Assembly: GCA_025358085.1 (NCBI GenBank)
Contig: JANYKT010000019.1
Span: forward strand, 1 to 64,000
Reading direction: 5' to 3'
From: Deltaproteobacteria bacterium
Lineage (GTDB): Bacteria > Myxococcota > Myxococcia > Myxococcales > 40CM-4-68-19
DNA: 64,000 bases
The notes beneath the pieces were generated by a model. It made no database searches, was not told the DNA's origin, and saw nothing but the letters and a program-made list of their open reading frames with translations. Shown here piece after piece: positions 36,437 through 46,741 of this stretch. The position numbers and the translations under genes were made by a program. Each line of letters begins with the position of its first letter. Within the stretch, counting starts at the first letter, position 1.

Positions 36437-37167
36437 CCGCCGTGCTCCAGGCGCGCGGGCTGCGCAAGAGCTTCCGCGGCCGCCGCGTGGTGGACGACGT
36501 CTCCTTCGACGTCAAGCCCGGCGAGGTGGTGGGGCTGCTCGGCCCGAACGGCGCCGGCAAGACCACCAGCTTCCATTGCGTGGTCGGCCTGCTGGTCCCC
36601 GACGCGGGCGAGGTGATGCTGGGCGGGCGCGACCTGTCGGGCCTGCCGCTGCACTCGCGGGCGCGGCTGGGCATCGGCTACCTTCCGCAGGAGCCATCCA
36701 TCTTCCGCAAGCTGACGGTGCGGCAAAATCTTTTGCTGGTGCTCGAGGGCTCGGGGATCTCGCGCAAGGCGCAGGTCGAGCGGACCGACTCGCTTCTGTC
36801 TGAGTTCGACCTGCTGCGCGTGGCCGAGTCGCTGGGCGAGACGTTGTCCGGCGGCGAGCGGCGCCGCGCTGAGATCGCGCGATCGCTGCTCACCGACCCG
36901 AGTTTCATCCTCTTTGACGAGCCGTTCGCCGGCGTCGATCCGATCGCCGTGCATGATCTGCAGCGGCTGATCGGGCGGCTGCGGGCGCGGGGCCTGGGGG
37001 TGCTGATTACCGATCACGCCGTTCGCGAGACGCTGGGCATTTGTGATCGCGCCGTCTTGTTGGTCGAGGGCAAGCTTCTCGAGGCGGGGACCCCGGCAGA
37101 AATTGCCGGGTCGGAACGCGCCCGGGCTGTCTACCTGGGCGAACGCTTCAAGCTGGACAAGCCTTAA
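36433..37167 (+). CDS. lptB: LPS export ABC transporter ATPase
   Basis: GLLGPNGAGKTTSFHCVVGLLVPDAGEV...LSGGERRRAEIARSLLTDPSFILFDEPFAGVDPIAVHDLQRLI...VLITDHAVRETL. Confidence 0.96.
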   Translation: MTAVLQARGLRKSFRGRRVVDDVSFDVKPGEVVGLLGPNGAGKTTSFHCVVGLLVPDAGEVMLGGRDLSGLPLHSRARLGIGYLPQEPSIFRKLTVRQNLLLVLEGSGISRKAQVERTDSLLSEFDLLRVAESLGETLSGGERRRAEIARSLLTDPSFILFDEPFAGVDPIAVHDLQRLIGRLRARGLGVLITDHAVRETLGICDRAVLLVEGKLLEAGTPAEIAGSERARAVYLGERFKLDKP

Positions 37168-37186
37168 ATAGGGGAGGGCGGGGACC

Positions 37187-38851
37187 ATGGGATTAGAGCT
37201 ACGGCAGAACCTGAAGCTCAGCCAGACGCTGGTGATGACGCCCCAGCTGCAGCAGGCCATCAAGCTGCTCCAGCTCTCGCGGTTGGAGTTGGTCGATCTC
37301 ATCCGCACCGAGATCGAGCAGAACCCGCTGCTGGAGGAGCCGGGAGAAGGTTCGGAAGTGGAGCTGGACGAGGCGTCGCCCGAGCAGCGCTCGACGCTCA
37401 ACGAATCCATCGAGGCGAGTGAGCAGGTCGCCGAGAAGACGCGCGACTCGGAGCCCGACACCAAGGCCGCCGCCGACGGGGACGTCCAGCGCAGCGACAT
37501 CGACTGGGAGCAGTATCTAGACAACTACCAGACACAGCACACCGCGGGGCCGTCCGGCGGTATCTCGTCCGAGGATCTGCCCTCGTACCAGGACATGCTC
37601 ACCAAGGCGACCAGCCTGGCCGAGCACCTGCTGGAGCAGCTGCGCATGATCGGCTTCACCGATGAGGAAGAGCGCATCGGCGCGATGATCATCGGCAACC
37701 TGAACCGCGACGGCTACCTGGTCATCGACCCGGACCTGACGCCGACGGTGCCGGCGCTGCTGGACGACGACGGCTCGCTGGCGTTGCTGACGCCAATCGA
37801 GGTTCCCGCGGTCACGCCCGAGGCGATGGAGGCCATTCGCGCCGAGTCACGCGTGCGCACCCCGCGCAGCGAGTGCGATCCGATCATTCCGCTGGCGCTC
37901 GAGGCGGGCGTCTCGGCGGTCTGCGCCGAAAAAGTACTCAAGCGCATCCAGCGCTTCGACCCGCTCGGCTGCGGCTCGCGCGACTTGCGAGAGTGCCTGC
38001 TGGTGCAGGCCAAGCACTACATCACCGAAGGCGAGGGCAAGGACGACCCCGACGCCGAGCTGCTGCCGGCCATCATTCAAAAGCACCTGCGCAACGTCGA
38101 AGCAAAGCGCTATCAGGTGATCGCGAAGGACCTGCACGTCGAGCTGTCCGAGGTCGTGGCCTCCATCAAGCTCTTCAGCAACCTGGAGCCCAAGCCGGGC
38201 CGCCTCTTCCACGGCGAAGAGGCGCAGTACATCACGCCGGACGTCTACATCCACAAAATCGGCGACACGTATTGCACGGTGCTCAACGACGACGGTCTCT
38301 CAAAGCTGCGCATCTCCAACCACTACAAGAACGCGCTTCGCAACGGCCAGGGCGCCAAGGCCAAAGAGTACATCCAGGAGAAGATGCGCTCGGCGGTGTG
38401 GCTCATCCGCAGCATCCACCAGCGGCAGCGGACGATCATCAAGGTGGCGGACTCCATCATCAAGTTCCAGCGCGAGTTCCTCGACAAGGGCATCGCCTAT
38501 CTGAAGCCGCTGATCCTGCGCGACGTGGCTGAGGACATCGGCATGCACGAGAGCACCGTCTCGCGCGTCACCACCAACAAATACGTGCACACGCCGCAAG
38601 GCATCTACGAGCTGAAGTTCTTCTTCAACTCGTCCATTTCGAGGGTGGGCGGCGAGGACATTGCCAGCGAAGCGGTGAAGGACAAGATCAAGCAGATCGT
38701 GGCCGCCGAGCCAGGAGACAAGCCCTACAGCGACCAGAAGATCGTCGAGGTGCTTCGCACGCAGAACGTGGACATCGCGAGGAGAACGGTCGCAAAATAC
38801 CGGGAGGTGCTCTGCATCCTGCCAAGCAGCAAGCGCAAAAAGTTCTTCTAA
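37187..38851 (+). CDS. rpoN: RNA polymerase sigma-54 factor
   Basis: GLELRQNLKLSQTLVMTPQLQQAIKLLQLSRLEL...; DVAEDIGMHESTVSRVTTNKYVHTPQGIYELKFFF; RpoN-box-like ARRTVAKYREVLCILPSSKRKK. Confidence 0.97.
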   Translation: MGLELRQNLKLSQTLVMTPQLQQAIKLLQLSRLELVDLIRTEIEQNPLLEEPGEGSEVELDEASPEQRSTLNESIEASEQVAEKTRDSEPDTKAAADGDVQRSDIDWEQYLDNYQTQHTAGPSGGISSEDLPSYQDMLTKATSLAEHLLEQLRMIGFTDEEERIGAMIIGNLNRDGYLVIDPDLTPTVPALLDDDGSLALLTPIEVPAVTPEAMEAIRAESRVRTPRSECDPIIPLALEAGVSAVCAEKVLKRIQRFDPLGCGSRDLRECLLVQAKHYITEGEGKDDPDAELLPAIIQKHLRNVEAKRYQVIAKDLHVELSEVVASIKLFSNLEPKPGRLFHGEEAQYITPDVYIHKIGDTYCTVLNDDGLSKLRISNHYKNALRNGQGAKAKEYIQEKMRSAVWLIRSIHQRQRTIIKVADSIIKFQREFLDKGIAYLKPLILRDVAEDIGMHESTVSRVTTNKYVHTPQGIYELKFFFNSSISRVGGEDIASEAVKDKIKQIVAAEPGDKPYSDQKIVEVLRTQNVDIARRTVAKYREVLCILPSSKRKKFF

Positions 38852-38919
38852 AAGTTCTTCTAGCCGTTGAGCCGCTTCGTCGGCTAATCGTCCCGCTCCA
38901 CGTTGGGAGGTCCCTCGAC

Positions 38920-39516
38920 ATGCAGGTCAACATCACCTTCAGGAACATGTTCGCCACCGATGCGCTGCGGAACCATGTGCAGGAAAAGCTGCAGAAGGTG
39001 GTCGATCGCTACCTGGACAAGGTGACTGAGGTCCACGTCACCCTCTCGCTCGAGCGTTACCTGCACCACGCGGACATCAACCTCCACGCCGGCAACTTCC
39101 ACGTGCGCGGCAAGGAGAAGTCCGAGGACATGTACGCGTCCATCGACATGGCCATCGACAAAATCGAGCGCCAGGTCAAGAAGCACAAAGATCGTCTGAA
39201 GACCCATCGGGCCGCGCACGTGCACGCGAACGGACCGGTCCTGGTGCGCTACGAGATCTTCTCCGCCAAGGAAGAAGAGGGCATGGCGCCCGAGATGGTC
39301 CGCTCCAACGAATTCCTCGCCAAGCCCATGTCGGTCGAGGAGGCGCTGATGCAAATGGACCTGCTCAACAATGACTTCCTCGTCTTCACGCCGCCGAACA
39401 GCACCGACGTGAACGTGGTCTACCGGCGCAAGGACGGCAACTTCGGGCTGATCGCGCCCGGTGGCTCCGAGAGCACGTTGCCGCCGAAGAAAGAAGCAGC
39501 GGCGGCGGCGAAGTAG
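38920..39516 (+). CDS. hpf: Ribosome hibernation promoting factor (long form)
   Basis: MQVNITFRNMFATDALRNHVQEKLQKVVDRYLDKVTEVHVTLSLER...DMYASIDMAIDKIERQVKKHKDR; C-terminal MSVEEALMQMDLLNNDFLVFTPPNSTDVNVVYRRKDGNFGLI. Confidence 0.95.
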   Translation: MQVNITFRNMFATDALRNHVQEKLQKVVDRYLDKVTEVHVTLSLERYLHHADINLHAGNFHVRGKEKSEDMYASIDMAIDKIERQVKKHKDRLKTHRAAHVHANGPVLVRYEIFSAKEEEGMAPEMVRSNEFLAKPMSVEEALMQMDLLNNDFLVFTPPNSTDVNVVYRRKDGNFGLIAPGGSESTLPPKKEAAAAAK

Positions 39517-39531
39517 TACGGTTCCGCGGAA

Positions 39532-39987
39532 ATGAAGATCGCGGAGTTCCTGCGCGAGGACCTGATCCTCCCCGACCTCGCCTCGAGCGAGAAGCCGGCT
39601 GTGTTGGCCGAGCTTTGCACTGCTCTCATTCGAAGTCCGGTGCCGCAGGCCCTCCTCACCGATGCGCTGGTGGAACGCGAAAAGCTCGGCTCCACCGGCA
39701 TCGGCGAAGGCGTGGCCATTCCGCATGGCAAGCTGGCTGGCCTTCCGGGGCTGCTCGCGGCTTTCGGGCGCAGCCGGACGGGCGTGGATTTCGCCGCCAT
39801 CGACGGGAAGCCGACCTTCCTCTTCTTCGTGCTGTTCGCTCCGGAGAACTCGGCGGGCATTCACCTCAAGGCGCTGGCGCGCATCTCGCGGCTTTTCAAG
39901 AGCGCGCAATTCCGCCAGGGCATCATGGACGCCAACGGCGCGGCGGGCATCTTCAAGCTCATCGCCGAAGAAGACGCGAAGTATTAG
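39532..39987 (+). CDS. ptsN: PTS IIA-like nitrogen regulatory protein
   Basis: LVEREKLGSTGIGEGVAIPHGKLAGLPGLLAAFGRS...FLFFVLFAPENSAGIHLKALARISRLFKSAQFR. Confidence 0.93.
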   Translation: MKIAEFLREDLILPDLASSEKPAVLAELCTALIRSPVPQALLTDALVEREKLGSTGIGEGVAIPHGKLAGLPGLLAAFGRSRTGVDFAAIDGKPTFLFFVLFAPENSAGIHLKALARISRLFKSAQFRQGIMDANGAAGIFKLIAEEDAKY

Positions 39988-40002
39988 CCAGCACTGTCCA
40001 AG

Positions 40003-42168
40003 CTACTGGCGCAGGCCCAGCTCTTCAAAGAGGAACGCGTAGTCAAACGCCGTCTCCCGCAGCCGGTCGTAGCGGCCGGAAGCGCCGCCGTGCCCCGCGG
40101 GGTCCATGTTGATCTTGAACCAGAGCGGATTGCGATCGGTCTTGAGCGCGCGCAACTTCGCGACGTATTTCGCGGGCTCCCAATACATCACCTGGCTGTC
40201 GTTGTAGCTGCTCTTCACCATCATCGCCGGATAGGCCTTCGGCTCCAGGTTGTCGTACGGCGAATAGCCGCGCATATAGAGATAGTCAGTCTCGAGCTTG
40301 GGATTGCCCCACTCTTCAAACTCCCCGACGGTCAGCGGCAGCGACTCGTCGAGCATCGTATTGATCACGTCCACGAAGGGCACGCCGACGATGGCGGCGT
40401 GAAAGAGGTCGGGCCGAAGGTTCAGCACCGCGCCCATCAAGAGCCCGCCGGCACTGGCACCTTGAATCGCCAGCTTTTCTTTCACTGTATAGCCCGCCTT
40501 GATCAGCTGCTCCGCCGCGGCGATGAAATCTGTAAACGTGTTCTTCTTGTTCATCATGCGGCCCTGGTCATGCCACTTCTTGCCCAGCTCGCCGCCGCCG
40601 CGGATATGGGCGATGGCAAAGACCACTCCCCGGTCAATCAGGCTGAGGCGGTCCGAGTTGAAGGTGACCGGGATCGAGTAGCCATACGAGCCATAGGCAT
40701 TGAGGTAGAGCGGGCTCCCTTTCACCAGCGGCTTCCGGTAGACGAGCGAGATGGGCACGCGGGCGCCGTCGGCAGCCACGGCTTCGATGCGCTCCACCGC
40801 ATAGCGGGCCGGATCGTAGCCACCCAGCACCGGCTGCTGCTTGACCAGCGTCCGCTCTCGCGTGGACATCTCGTAATCAAAGATGGAATCAGGGGTAATC
40901 AAGGACGTATAGCGAAAGCGGAAGGTGTGAGTGTCGAACTCGCGATTGGGCGCGGGCGAAACGTCATAAGCAGCTTCGGGGAAGTCGATTGAATGCGAAG
41001 TGCTCTTGACCAGATCCAGCACGCGCAATTGCGGCAGGCCGTTCTCGCGCTCATAGAGGACGATATGGTCCTTGAAGACATCGATCCCGGCCAGCATCAC
41101 GTCTTCCCGGTGCGGGATGATCTCTTTCCACGAGGCCCGGCCCGGCGCGGACACGGGCGCGGTCACCAAACGGAAGTTGCGGCCGCCCGAATTGGTACGG
41201 ATATAGAAAAGGTCGCCGCGGTGCTCGACATCATACTGGTGCTCGGGCGAGCGCGGCTCGATCAGTGTCAGTTGCGCCGCGCCAGGCCTTCCGGGCTCGA
41301 AAGTCCTGAAGACCCGCCACTCGCTGGCGGTGTGGCTGGTCGAGCCCACGAAGATGAATTGCCGGTCGCGCGAGCGATTGACCTCGAGATTGAATTTCTC
41401 GTCTTTCTCCTCGAAGAGCAGAGGGTCCGCCCCCGCCTGGCCGACGACGTGACGATACAACTGGTACGGCCGCTTCGCGACCGGATCTTCAATCACGTAA
41501 TAGAGCGTACGTCCCGCCCAGGCGAAGTCGTCGACCCGCGGAATGCGCTCGGCGAGGACCTCGCCGGTCTTCAGATCTTTCACCCGCAGGTCATATTGTC
41601 GAAAGCCGGTTTCGTCGGTGGTGAACGCCAGCAGCGTCGCATCATCATTGGGCTGCCAATTCCCCAGGCTGAAAAACTTCTTGCCCGCCGCGAGCTGGTT
41701 GACGTCGAGAAAGACCTGCTCGGGCTGTCCGGCCGCGGCCTTGCGGCAGAGGATCGGGTATTGTTTTCCCTCCTCGGTGCGCGAATACAAGAGCCAGCCG
41801 CTCTCGCGGAAAGCGGGCTGGTCATCGGTCTGCCTGGTGCGAGCGAGCATTTCGCCGTAAAGCTTCTCGCGCAGCGGCGCGGTGCGAGAAGCAAAAGCAG
41901 CGTCGCTATAGGCGGCCTCGGCGTGCAGGTACTCGAGCACCGCGGGTGTGTCTTTTTCGCGCAGCCAGAAGTAATCGTCATTGCGCTTGTCGCCGTGGAC
42001 GGTCACGTCCCGGGGAACTTTCTTCGCGGCAGGCGGGGCGAGCAAAGTCGCGGGCGTGGCGGCGTCGTGCTTCGTGACCGGAGCGGACACGCAGGCGGCG
42101 AGCAGGAGACCAGCACCCAAAAGGACGCGCGGCAGGGCAGCGAGGCGATTCGGCTTCTTCGATTGCAA
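40003..42168 (-). CDS. S9-family prolyl oligopeptidase/oligopeptidase B-like lipoprotein
   Basis: TTG start at 42168 with GGAGG upstream; LLGAGLLLAAC lipobox; NDDYFWLREKDTPAVLEYLHAE; IQGASAGGLLMGAVLNLRPDLFHAAIVGVPFVDV; PAGHGGASGRYDRLRETAFDYAFL. Confidence 0.93.
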   Translation of the reverse strand: MQSKKPNRLAALPRVLLGAGLLLAACVSAPVTKHDAATPATLLAPPAAKKVPRDVTVHGDKRNDDYFWLREKDTPAVLEYLHAEAAYSDAAFASRTAPLREKLYGEMLARTRQTDDQPAFRESGWLLYSRTEEGKQYPILCRKAAAGQPEQVFLDVNQLAAGKKFFSLGNWQPNDDATLLAFTTDETGFRQYDLRVKDLKTGEVLAERIPRVDDFAWAGRTLYYVIEDPVAKRPYQLYRHVVGQAGADPLLFEEKDEKFNLEVNRSRDRQFIFVGSTSHTASEWRVFRTFEPGRPGAAQLTLIEPRSPEHQYDVEHRGDLFYIRTNSGGRNFRLVTAPVSAPGRASWKEIIPHREDVMLAGIDVFKDHIVLYERENGLPQLRVLDLVKSTSHSIDFPEAAYDVSPAPNREFDTHTFRFRYTSLITPDSIFDYEMSTRERTLVKQQPVLGGYDPARYAVERIEAVAADGARVPISLVYRKPLVKGSPLYLNAYGSYGYSIPVTFNSDRLSLIDRGVVFAIAHIRGGGELGKKWHDQGRMMNKKNTFTDFIAAAEQLIKAGYTVKEKLAIQGASAGGLLMGAVLNLRPDLFHAAIVGVPFVDVINTMLDESLPLTVGEFEEWGNPKLETDYLYMRGYSPYDNLEPKAYPAMMVKSSYNDSQVMYWEPAKYVAKLRALKTDRNPLWFKINMDPAGHGGASGRYDRLRETAFDYAFLFEELGLRQ

Positions 42169-42222
42169 GGGTGAAACCTCCAGTGGCCGCGGCGGGACAA
42201 GTAGATTACTCTCCTTTCCTCG

Positions 42223-43188
42223 ATGGATTCCATTCGCGTCGGCACTCTCATCGGCGACAAAGACTTCGACCTCCGGCTGGAATTGCTGGGCGGCGAGGCG
42301 GGGCTTGACCGGCGCGTGGTCAGCTCGCGCATCCAGAAGCCGGGTCTCGCTCTTTCCGGTTTCACCGAGCACATCCACAAAGACCGGCTGCAGGTCTTCG
42401 GCAACACCGAGCTCAGCTACCTCGCCACGCTCAAGCCCGACGAGCAGCGCGACCGCCTGCGCTCGCTTTTCTCGCTGCCCATCTCCTGCCTGGTCGTCAC
42501 CAAGAACCTGCCGGTCAGCGAGATGATGCGCCGCGAGGCCAACGACGCAAAGGTCCCGCTGCTCCGCTCGAGCCACCTCTCGAGCACCTTCATCGACAAC
42601 GTCGAGCGCTTCCTGCAGGAGGCGCTGATGGCCACCAGCAGCGTGCACGGCGTGCTCATCGACGTCATCGGCGTCGGGGTGCTGATTCTCGGCAAGAGCG
42701 GTATCGGCAAGAGCGAATTGGCGCTCGATCTGGTGACGCGCGGGCACCGCCTGGTGGCTGACGACATCGTCGACCTCAAGAAGCGCCAGGGCGGCAGCGT
42801 CTATGGCAGCGGCTCCGAGATCATCAAGCACCATATGGAGATCCGCGGAATCGGCATCATCAATATCAAAGACCTGTTTGGCGTCAGCGCCGTGCGCGAT
42901 CGCAAGAAGGTCGAGATGGTGGTCGAGCTGGCCGAATGGGACGACAAGGTCGAATACGACCGGCTCGGCGTCGAGGAGCAGATGTACAGCATCCTCGATA
43001 TCGAAGTTCCATTGCTGATCGTTCCAGTACGGCCGGGGCGCAATCTCACCACCATCGTCGAAGTCGCGGCACGCAATCATCTGCTCAAGCTGCAGGGGCA
43101 CCACTCCGCGCGGGAATTCCAGGAGCGGCTGTCGCGGCAGATCGCGCAGACCACGGTTACGCGCGGCCTCGGGGACGAGGTCGAATAG
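42223..43188 (+). CDS. hprK: HPr kinase/phosphorylase
   Basis: VHGVLIDVIGVGVLILGKSGIGKSELALDLVTRGHRLVADDIVDL...HHMEIRGIGIINIKDLFGVSAVRDRKKVEMVVEL. Confidence 0.97.
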   Translation: MDSIRVGTLIGDKDFDLRLELLGGEAGLDRRVVSSRIQKPGLALSGFTEHIHKDRLQVFGNTELSYLATLKPDEQRDRLRSLFSLPISCLVVTKNLPVSEMMRREANDAKVPLLRSSHLSSTFIDNVERFLQEALMATSSVHGVLIDVIGVGVLILGKSGIGKSELALDLVTRGHRLVADDIVDLKKRQGGSVYGSGSEIIKHHMEIRGIGIINIKDLFGVSAVRDRKKVEMVVELAEWDDKVEYDRLGVEEQMYSILDIEVPLLIVPVRPGRNLTTIVEVAARNHLLKLQGHHSAREFQERLSRQIAQTTVTRGLGDEVE

Positions 43189-44094
43189 GTGGAGCACCCT
43201 TTAGAAAACATCCCGCCACCGCACAACACGCACCGAATCGTGCTGGTGACCGGACTGTCGGGCTCGGGCAAGTCCACTGCCACCAAGGCCCTGGAGGACG
43301 CGGGTTACTTCTGCATCGACAACCTGCCGGTGGTCTTGCTGCCCAAGCTGCTCGAGCTGGTCAGTCACGGCGCGAGCGATGAGGTGCAGCGGCTTGCCAT
43401 CGTGGTGGACGCGCGCGAGGGTCGCTTCCTCGAGCAGACGCCGGGCGCGCTCGACGAGGTCCGCCGCGAGGGCCACCAGCTCGAGGTGGTCTTCTTCGAC
43501 TGCTCGGACGAGGCGCTGATGCGACGCTTCTCCGAGACGCGGCGCCGGCACCCGTTGAGCCCCGACGGCTCGGTCGCCGACGGCATCGCAGCCGAGCGCC
43601 AGATGCTCGCCACCTTGCGCGGGCTGGCGGACCAGATCATCGACACCACGCGCATGAACGTGCACGAGCTGCGCGACGCCATCACCGGCAAGTTCGGTGG
43701 CGCGGGCACCGGCGATACCCTCAATGTGACTTTATTGAGCTTCGGCTTTCGCAATGGAATTCCGCCCGCGAGCGACCTCGTCTTCGACGTGCGGTTCTTG
43801 CCCAATCCTTACTTCGTCGAGGGATTGAAACCGTTTCCCGGGACCGACCCGAAAGTATCGTCCTGGGTGCTCGAACGCACGCAGACGCAGGAGTTCCTGG
43901 CACGGCTGGAATCGCTATTGACCTTCCTGCTGCCTCAATACCGCGCCGAGGGAAAGAGCTATCTGACCGTCAGTATCGGCTGCACCGGCGGGCGGCACCG
44001 CAGCGTCGCGCTCGCGGAAGAGCTCGGCAGGCGGCTGTCCGGGAAGCACCGCGCACAGGTCAAGGTCACCCACCGCGACGTGCTGAAAGTCTGA
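43189..44094 (+). CDS. rapZ: RNase adapter RapZ (YvcJ-like P-loop protein)
   Basis: [38 protein letters not shown]...RRRHPLS...[34 protein letters not shown]...[18 protein letters not shown]. Confidence 0.97.
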   Translation: MEHPLENIPPPHNTHRIVLVTGLSGSGKSTATKALEDAGYFCIDNLPVVLLPKLLELVSHGASDEVQRLAIVVDAREGRFLEQTPGALDEVRREGHQLEVVFFDCSDEALMRRFSETRRRHPLSPDGSVADGIAAERQMLATLRGLADQIIDTTRMNVHELRDAITGKFGGAGTGDTLNVTLLSFGFRNGIPPASDLVFDVRFLPNPYFVEGLKPFPGTDPKVSSWVLERTQTQEFLARLESLLTFLLPQYRAEGKSYLTVSIGCTGGRHRSVALAEELGRRLSGKHRAQVKVTHRDVLKV

Positions 44095-44125
44095 GCTCGT
44101 TGCAGCGCATCGAAGGTGGTCGAAA

Positions 44126-46741
44126 TCACTTCATCAGCTTGAGGACGCGCATCGCCTCGTCGAGACCTCCCCAGGCGGCGAAGAGTTTCTCTCCCTTTTC
44201 GTGGATCTCCGACGCGCTGGGAATGGTGCCCTGCCCCGCGCCCGAGCCGGGATAGATGATGTAGAGCAGGTCGGGCTCGGCCACTCCCGCGGCGTGCAGC
44301 TTCTGCCCCAGCGCCGGCGAGCCTTCCCCGAAGTGCGCGTCATCCAATCCGCCCAGGTCGGCGAAGATGGCGTGCGCGTAGCGGTGCGCTTCGTCGGCCT
44401 TCGGATTGATTGCGGTCAAAAGATCTCCCAGGCTGCTGGTGTGCCCGGGGCTCACGCGGGTAAAGCGCGAGCCGCGCTTGCCCTCGTTCCAGACTTGCTG
44501 GGGAAAGGCGAGATAAGGGATCTTGCGGGCGTCCACATAGCGGGCCGGGTCGTGCGCCCGCTTGCTCTTGTCCACGAGGCTGGTGGACGCCACGTAGAAG
44601 CCAGGGAACGGATCGTTCGGGCCCTGGACGATGGGCGTGCCGGTCTTTTCGCCGGTATCGGTAACGACGCCGAACCAGTTCTTGTCCTTGCCGCCATTCG
44701 CGAGGTGATCCAGCGATCCCTTCCAGGTCTCCAGGTTGACCGTCAGGTAGCTGGTATTGACGTTGGCGTCCTTGGGGTCGTAGCAGTTGGGCGCGCCGTC
44801 GACGTCGATCTCCAGGCGGCCCTTGATGCACCAGGCCTGCGCCTTGCCGGGCACTTTGTAGCCGACATAAGTGTAATCGCGCTCGCGGCTGCCTTCGCCG
44901 ACCTTTCCCTTGAATTGAAAGAACGTCTCCAGCGCGCCAGCCGGCTGGCCGGAGCGGATGTACAGCGGCGCCTGCCCAGGCAGCTCCAGCGACTTGCCAG
45001 AGCCGAGGTCGCCCTTCACCCGCGCGGCCACCAGCGCGCCCTCGCCGAACTGCGCCGGCACCGGCACGGCAAGCTCGCTCTGCGCGCCCGCGATAGTGAC
45101 GGACAGGCCCGTGTCGATCTCGGCGCCGCCGCCGGGAGCCGTGTTCTTGAGGAAGATCCGCAGCTGCTGTCCCTGCTTCACGTCGACGGTGACGACGCGC
45201 AGCTTTGCGGTTCCTCCGGGAGCAACGGTGTTGCCCAGCCAGTACACCGCGAGCAACGCCGGAGCGAGGCCGTGCTGCGCGTCGGTCGCCGCGTGCGACG
45301 CGACTGCCTCCTGCAGCTTCGTCAGCGTGTCCTGGTCGGGCAGCCCACTCGGGTCCAGTCCATTCTTCGCCTGGAAGTCCTTCACCGCGGCGCGCGTCTG
45401 GGCGTGGTTCGTGCCGTCGGGCGGCCCCGGGTCGCCTGTCAATTTCCCGCCGTTGAAGAGCAGCCCGAGGAAGAGCTGCGCGAATTGTTGCTGCAGGCAC
45501 GCGGGGAGATGTTTGGCGATGGCCGCGCGCGTCTTCGGCCCGGCAATGCCGTCTACCTCCAGCTTGAACTTGCCCTGCAACTCCTTCAGCGCGGCCTGGC
45601 TGTGGGCGTCGTTGAGATTGTCGGAGTCGCCCGGATCGGCGTCGATCCAGAGCGCGCGGTGGAAAGTCTGCAGCGCCGACTCGACGTCGTGCTGCCAGCT
45701 GAGCGGCTTCGTCTTGTCCTGCGGCGCGGGCTTTGGCGGTACCTTGGTGGCCGCGGCTGGATCGGTGGCGAGCACGCTGTCTTTCACCACCGTGGACTTG
45801 ACGTCCAGGTGCCCGGGCGGCTCTTGCGCGGAGGGCGCTGGGGCGGGCGCGCCGCCCTTCATGCAGAAAGGAGCGGGTGGCTCGCCTTCATAGTTGAAGC
45901 GCGCCGCCTTCAGCTCGCCGATGGAGATGCCGAATGGCGACACGGTCTCCGCATAGACGATGTACTTCGGCTTGACCCGGAACGTGCTGGTGTCAATGGA
46001 GCCTGGCGCGACGCCTTTGACACCGAACCAGACCGCCTCGCTGACGAGCTTCTCGTCGTCGACGAAAATCTTCTTGCCGTCGATTGTGGCGAGCGTGCCC
46101 GTGCCCTTGCCGGCCTGGCCGCTCTGGGCGAAGTGTCCGGTCAGCCAGGGCTTGCCGTGGGCCCAATAGATATGGACGCCATAGCCGGGGCTGGGGCCGT
46201 GCGAGCCGAGGATCTGGAAGCAATCCACGTGGCCGTTCTGGTCCAGGTGCACATCCCAGCAGAACACCGAGTGCCCGGAGCCGCGCCACCAATCGATGGC
46301 CAGCTGATCGCCGCGGCGCATGTCCTTGATCTCGACGTGCGTGCCCAGGCCAAAATCGACCACCGAGCCGGCCGGGTCGTTGCGATCGTTGTGCTGTCGA
46401 TAGAAGGCGGCGAACGGCAGCGGGTCCGCTCCGCCATTGCACAGCGGCTGATAGGCGTCGCCCTTCAGGTCGTCGCGGGGATATTTCGGATCGAACGCCA
46501 GAGCGATGACCGTGCCGGTGAAGGGTGAGCAGGTGGTGCCCTTGCCGACGTGGCCTCCGCCATTGATGTTCGCCAGCAGCGTGCCCACTCCCGACATATA
46601 GCCGTCGCTGTTGCGGGCGCGCAGGTCCTCGCAGACCTGGATGAGCCGGTCGACGCCGCCGGGTAAAATGGTCCTCGAGTAGACCTTCTTCGGGGCGGCG
46701 GGCTTCGCCGCAGCGGCGCGCTTCTTCTGTGCCGTGGTCAT
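44126..46741 (-). CDS. Large multidomain putative peptidoglycan/chitosan hydrolase (N-terminal Cys-amidase-like region, two peptidoglycan-binding-like regions, C-terminal GH75-chitosanase-like region)
   Basis: GTTCSPFTGTVIALAF and GSGHSVFCWDVH (possible Cys/His dyad); LQGKFKLEVDGIAGPKTRAAI and VKDFQAKNGLDPSGLPDQDTLTKL (PG_binding_1-like); LEIDVDGAPNCYDP...LDHLANGGKDKNWFGVVTD...PIVQGPNDPFPGFYVASTSLVDKSKRAHDPARYVDARKIPYLAFP. Confidence 0.65.
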   Translation of the reverse strand: MTTAQKKRAAAAKPAAPKKVYSRTILPGGVDRLIQVCEDLRARNSDGYMSGVGTLLANINGGGHVGKGTTCSPFTGTVIALAFDPKYPRDDLKGDAYQPLCNGGADPLPFAAFYRQHNDRNDPAGSVVDFGLGTHVEIKDMRRGDQLAIDWWRGSGHSVFCWDVHLDQNGHVDCFQILGSHGPSPGYGVHIYWAHGKPWLTGHFAQSGQAGKGTGTLATIDGKKIFVDDEKLVSEAVWFGVKGVAPGSIDTSTFRVKPKYIVYAETVSPFGISIGELKAARFNYEGEPPAPFCMKGGAPAPAPSAQEPPGHLDVKSTVVKDSVLATDPAAATKVPPKPAPQDKTKPLSWQHDVESALQTFHRALWIDADPGDSDNLNDAHSQAALKELQGKFKLEVDGIAGPKTRAAIAKHLPACLQQQFAQLFLGLLFNGGKLTGDPGPPDGTNHAQTRAAVKDFQAKNGLDPSGLPDQDTLTKLQEAVASHAATDAQHGLAPALLAVYWLGNTVAPGGTAKLRVVTVDVKQGQQLRIFLKNTAPGGGAEIDTGLSVTIAGAQSELAVPVPAQFGEGALVAARVKGDLGSGKSLELPGQAPLYIRSGQPAGALETFFQFKGKVGEGSRERDYTYVGYKVPGKAQAWCIKGRLEIDVDGAPNCYDPKDANVNTSYLTVNLETWKGSLDHLANGGKDKNWFGVVTDTGEKTGTPIVQGPNDPFPGFYVASTSLVDKSKRAHDPARYVDARKIPYLAFPQQVWNEGKRGSRFTRVSPGHTSSLGDLLTAINPKADEAHRYAHAIFADLGGLDDAHFGEGSPALGQKLHAAGVAEPDLLYIIYPGSGAGQGTIPSASEIHEKGEKLFAAWGGLDEAMRVLKLMK

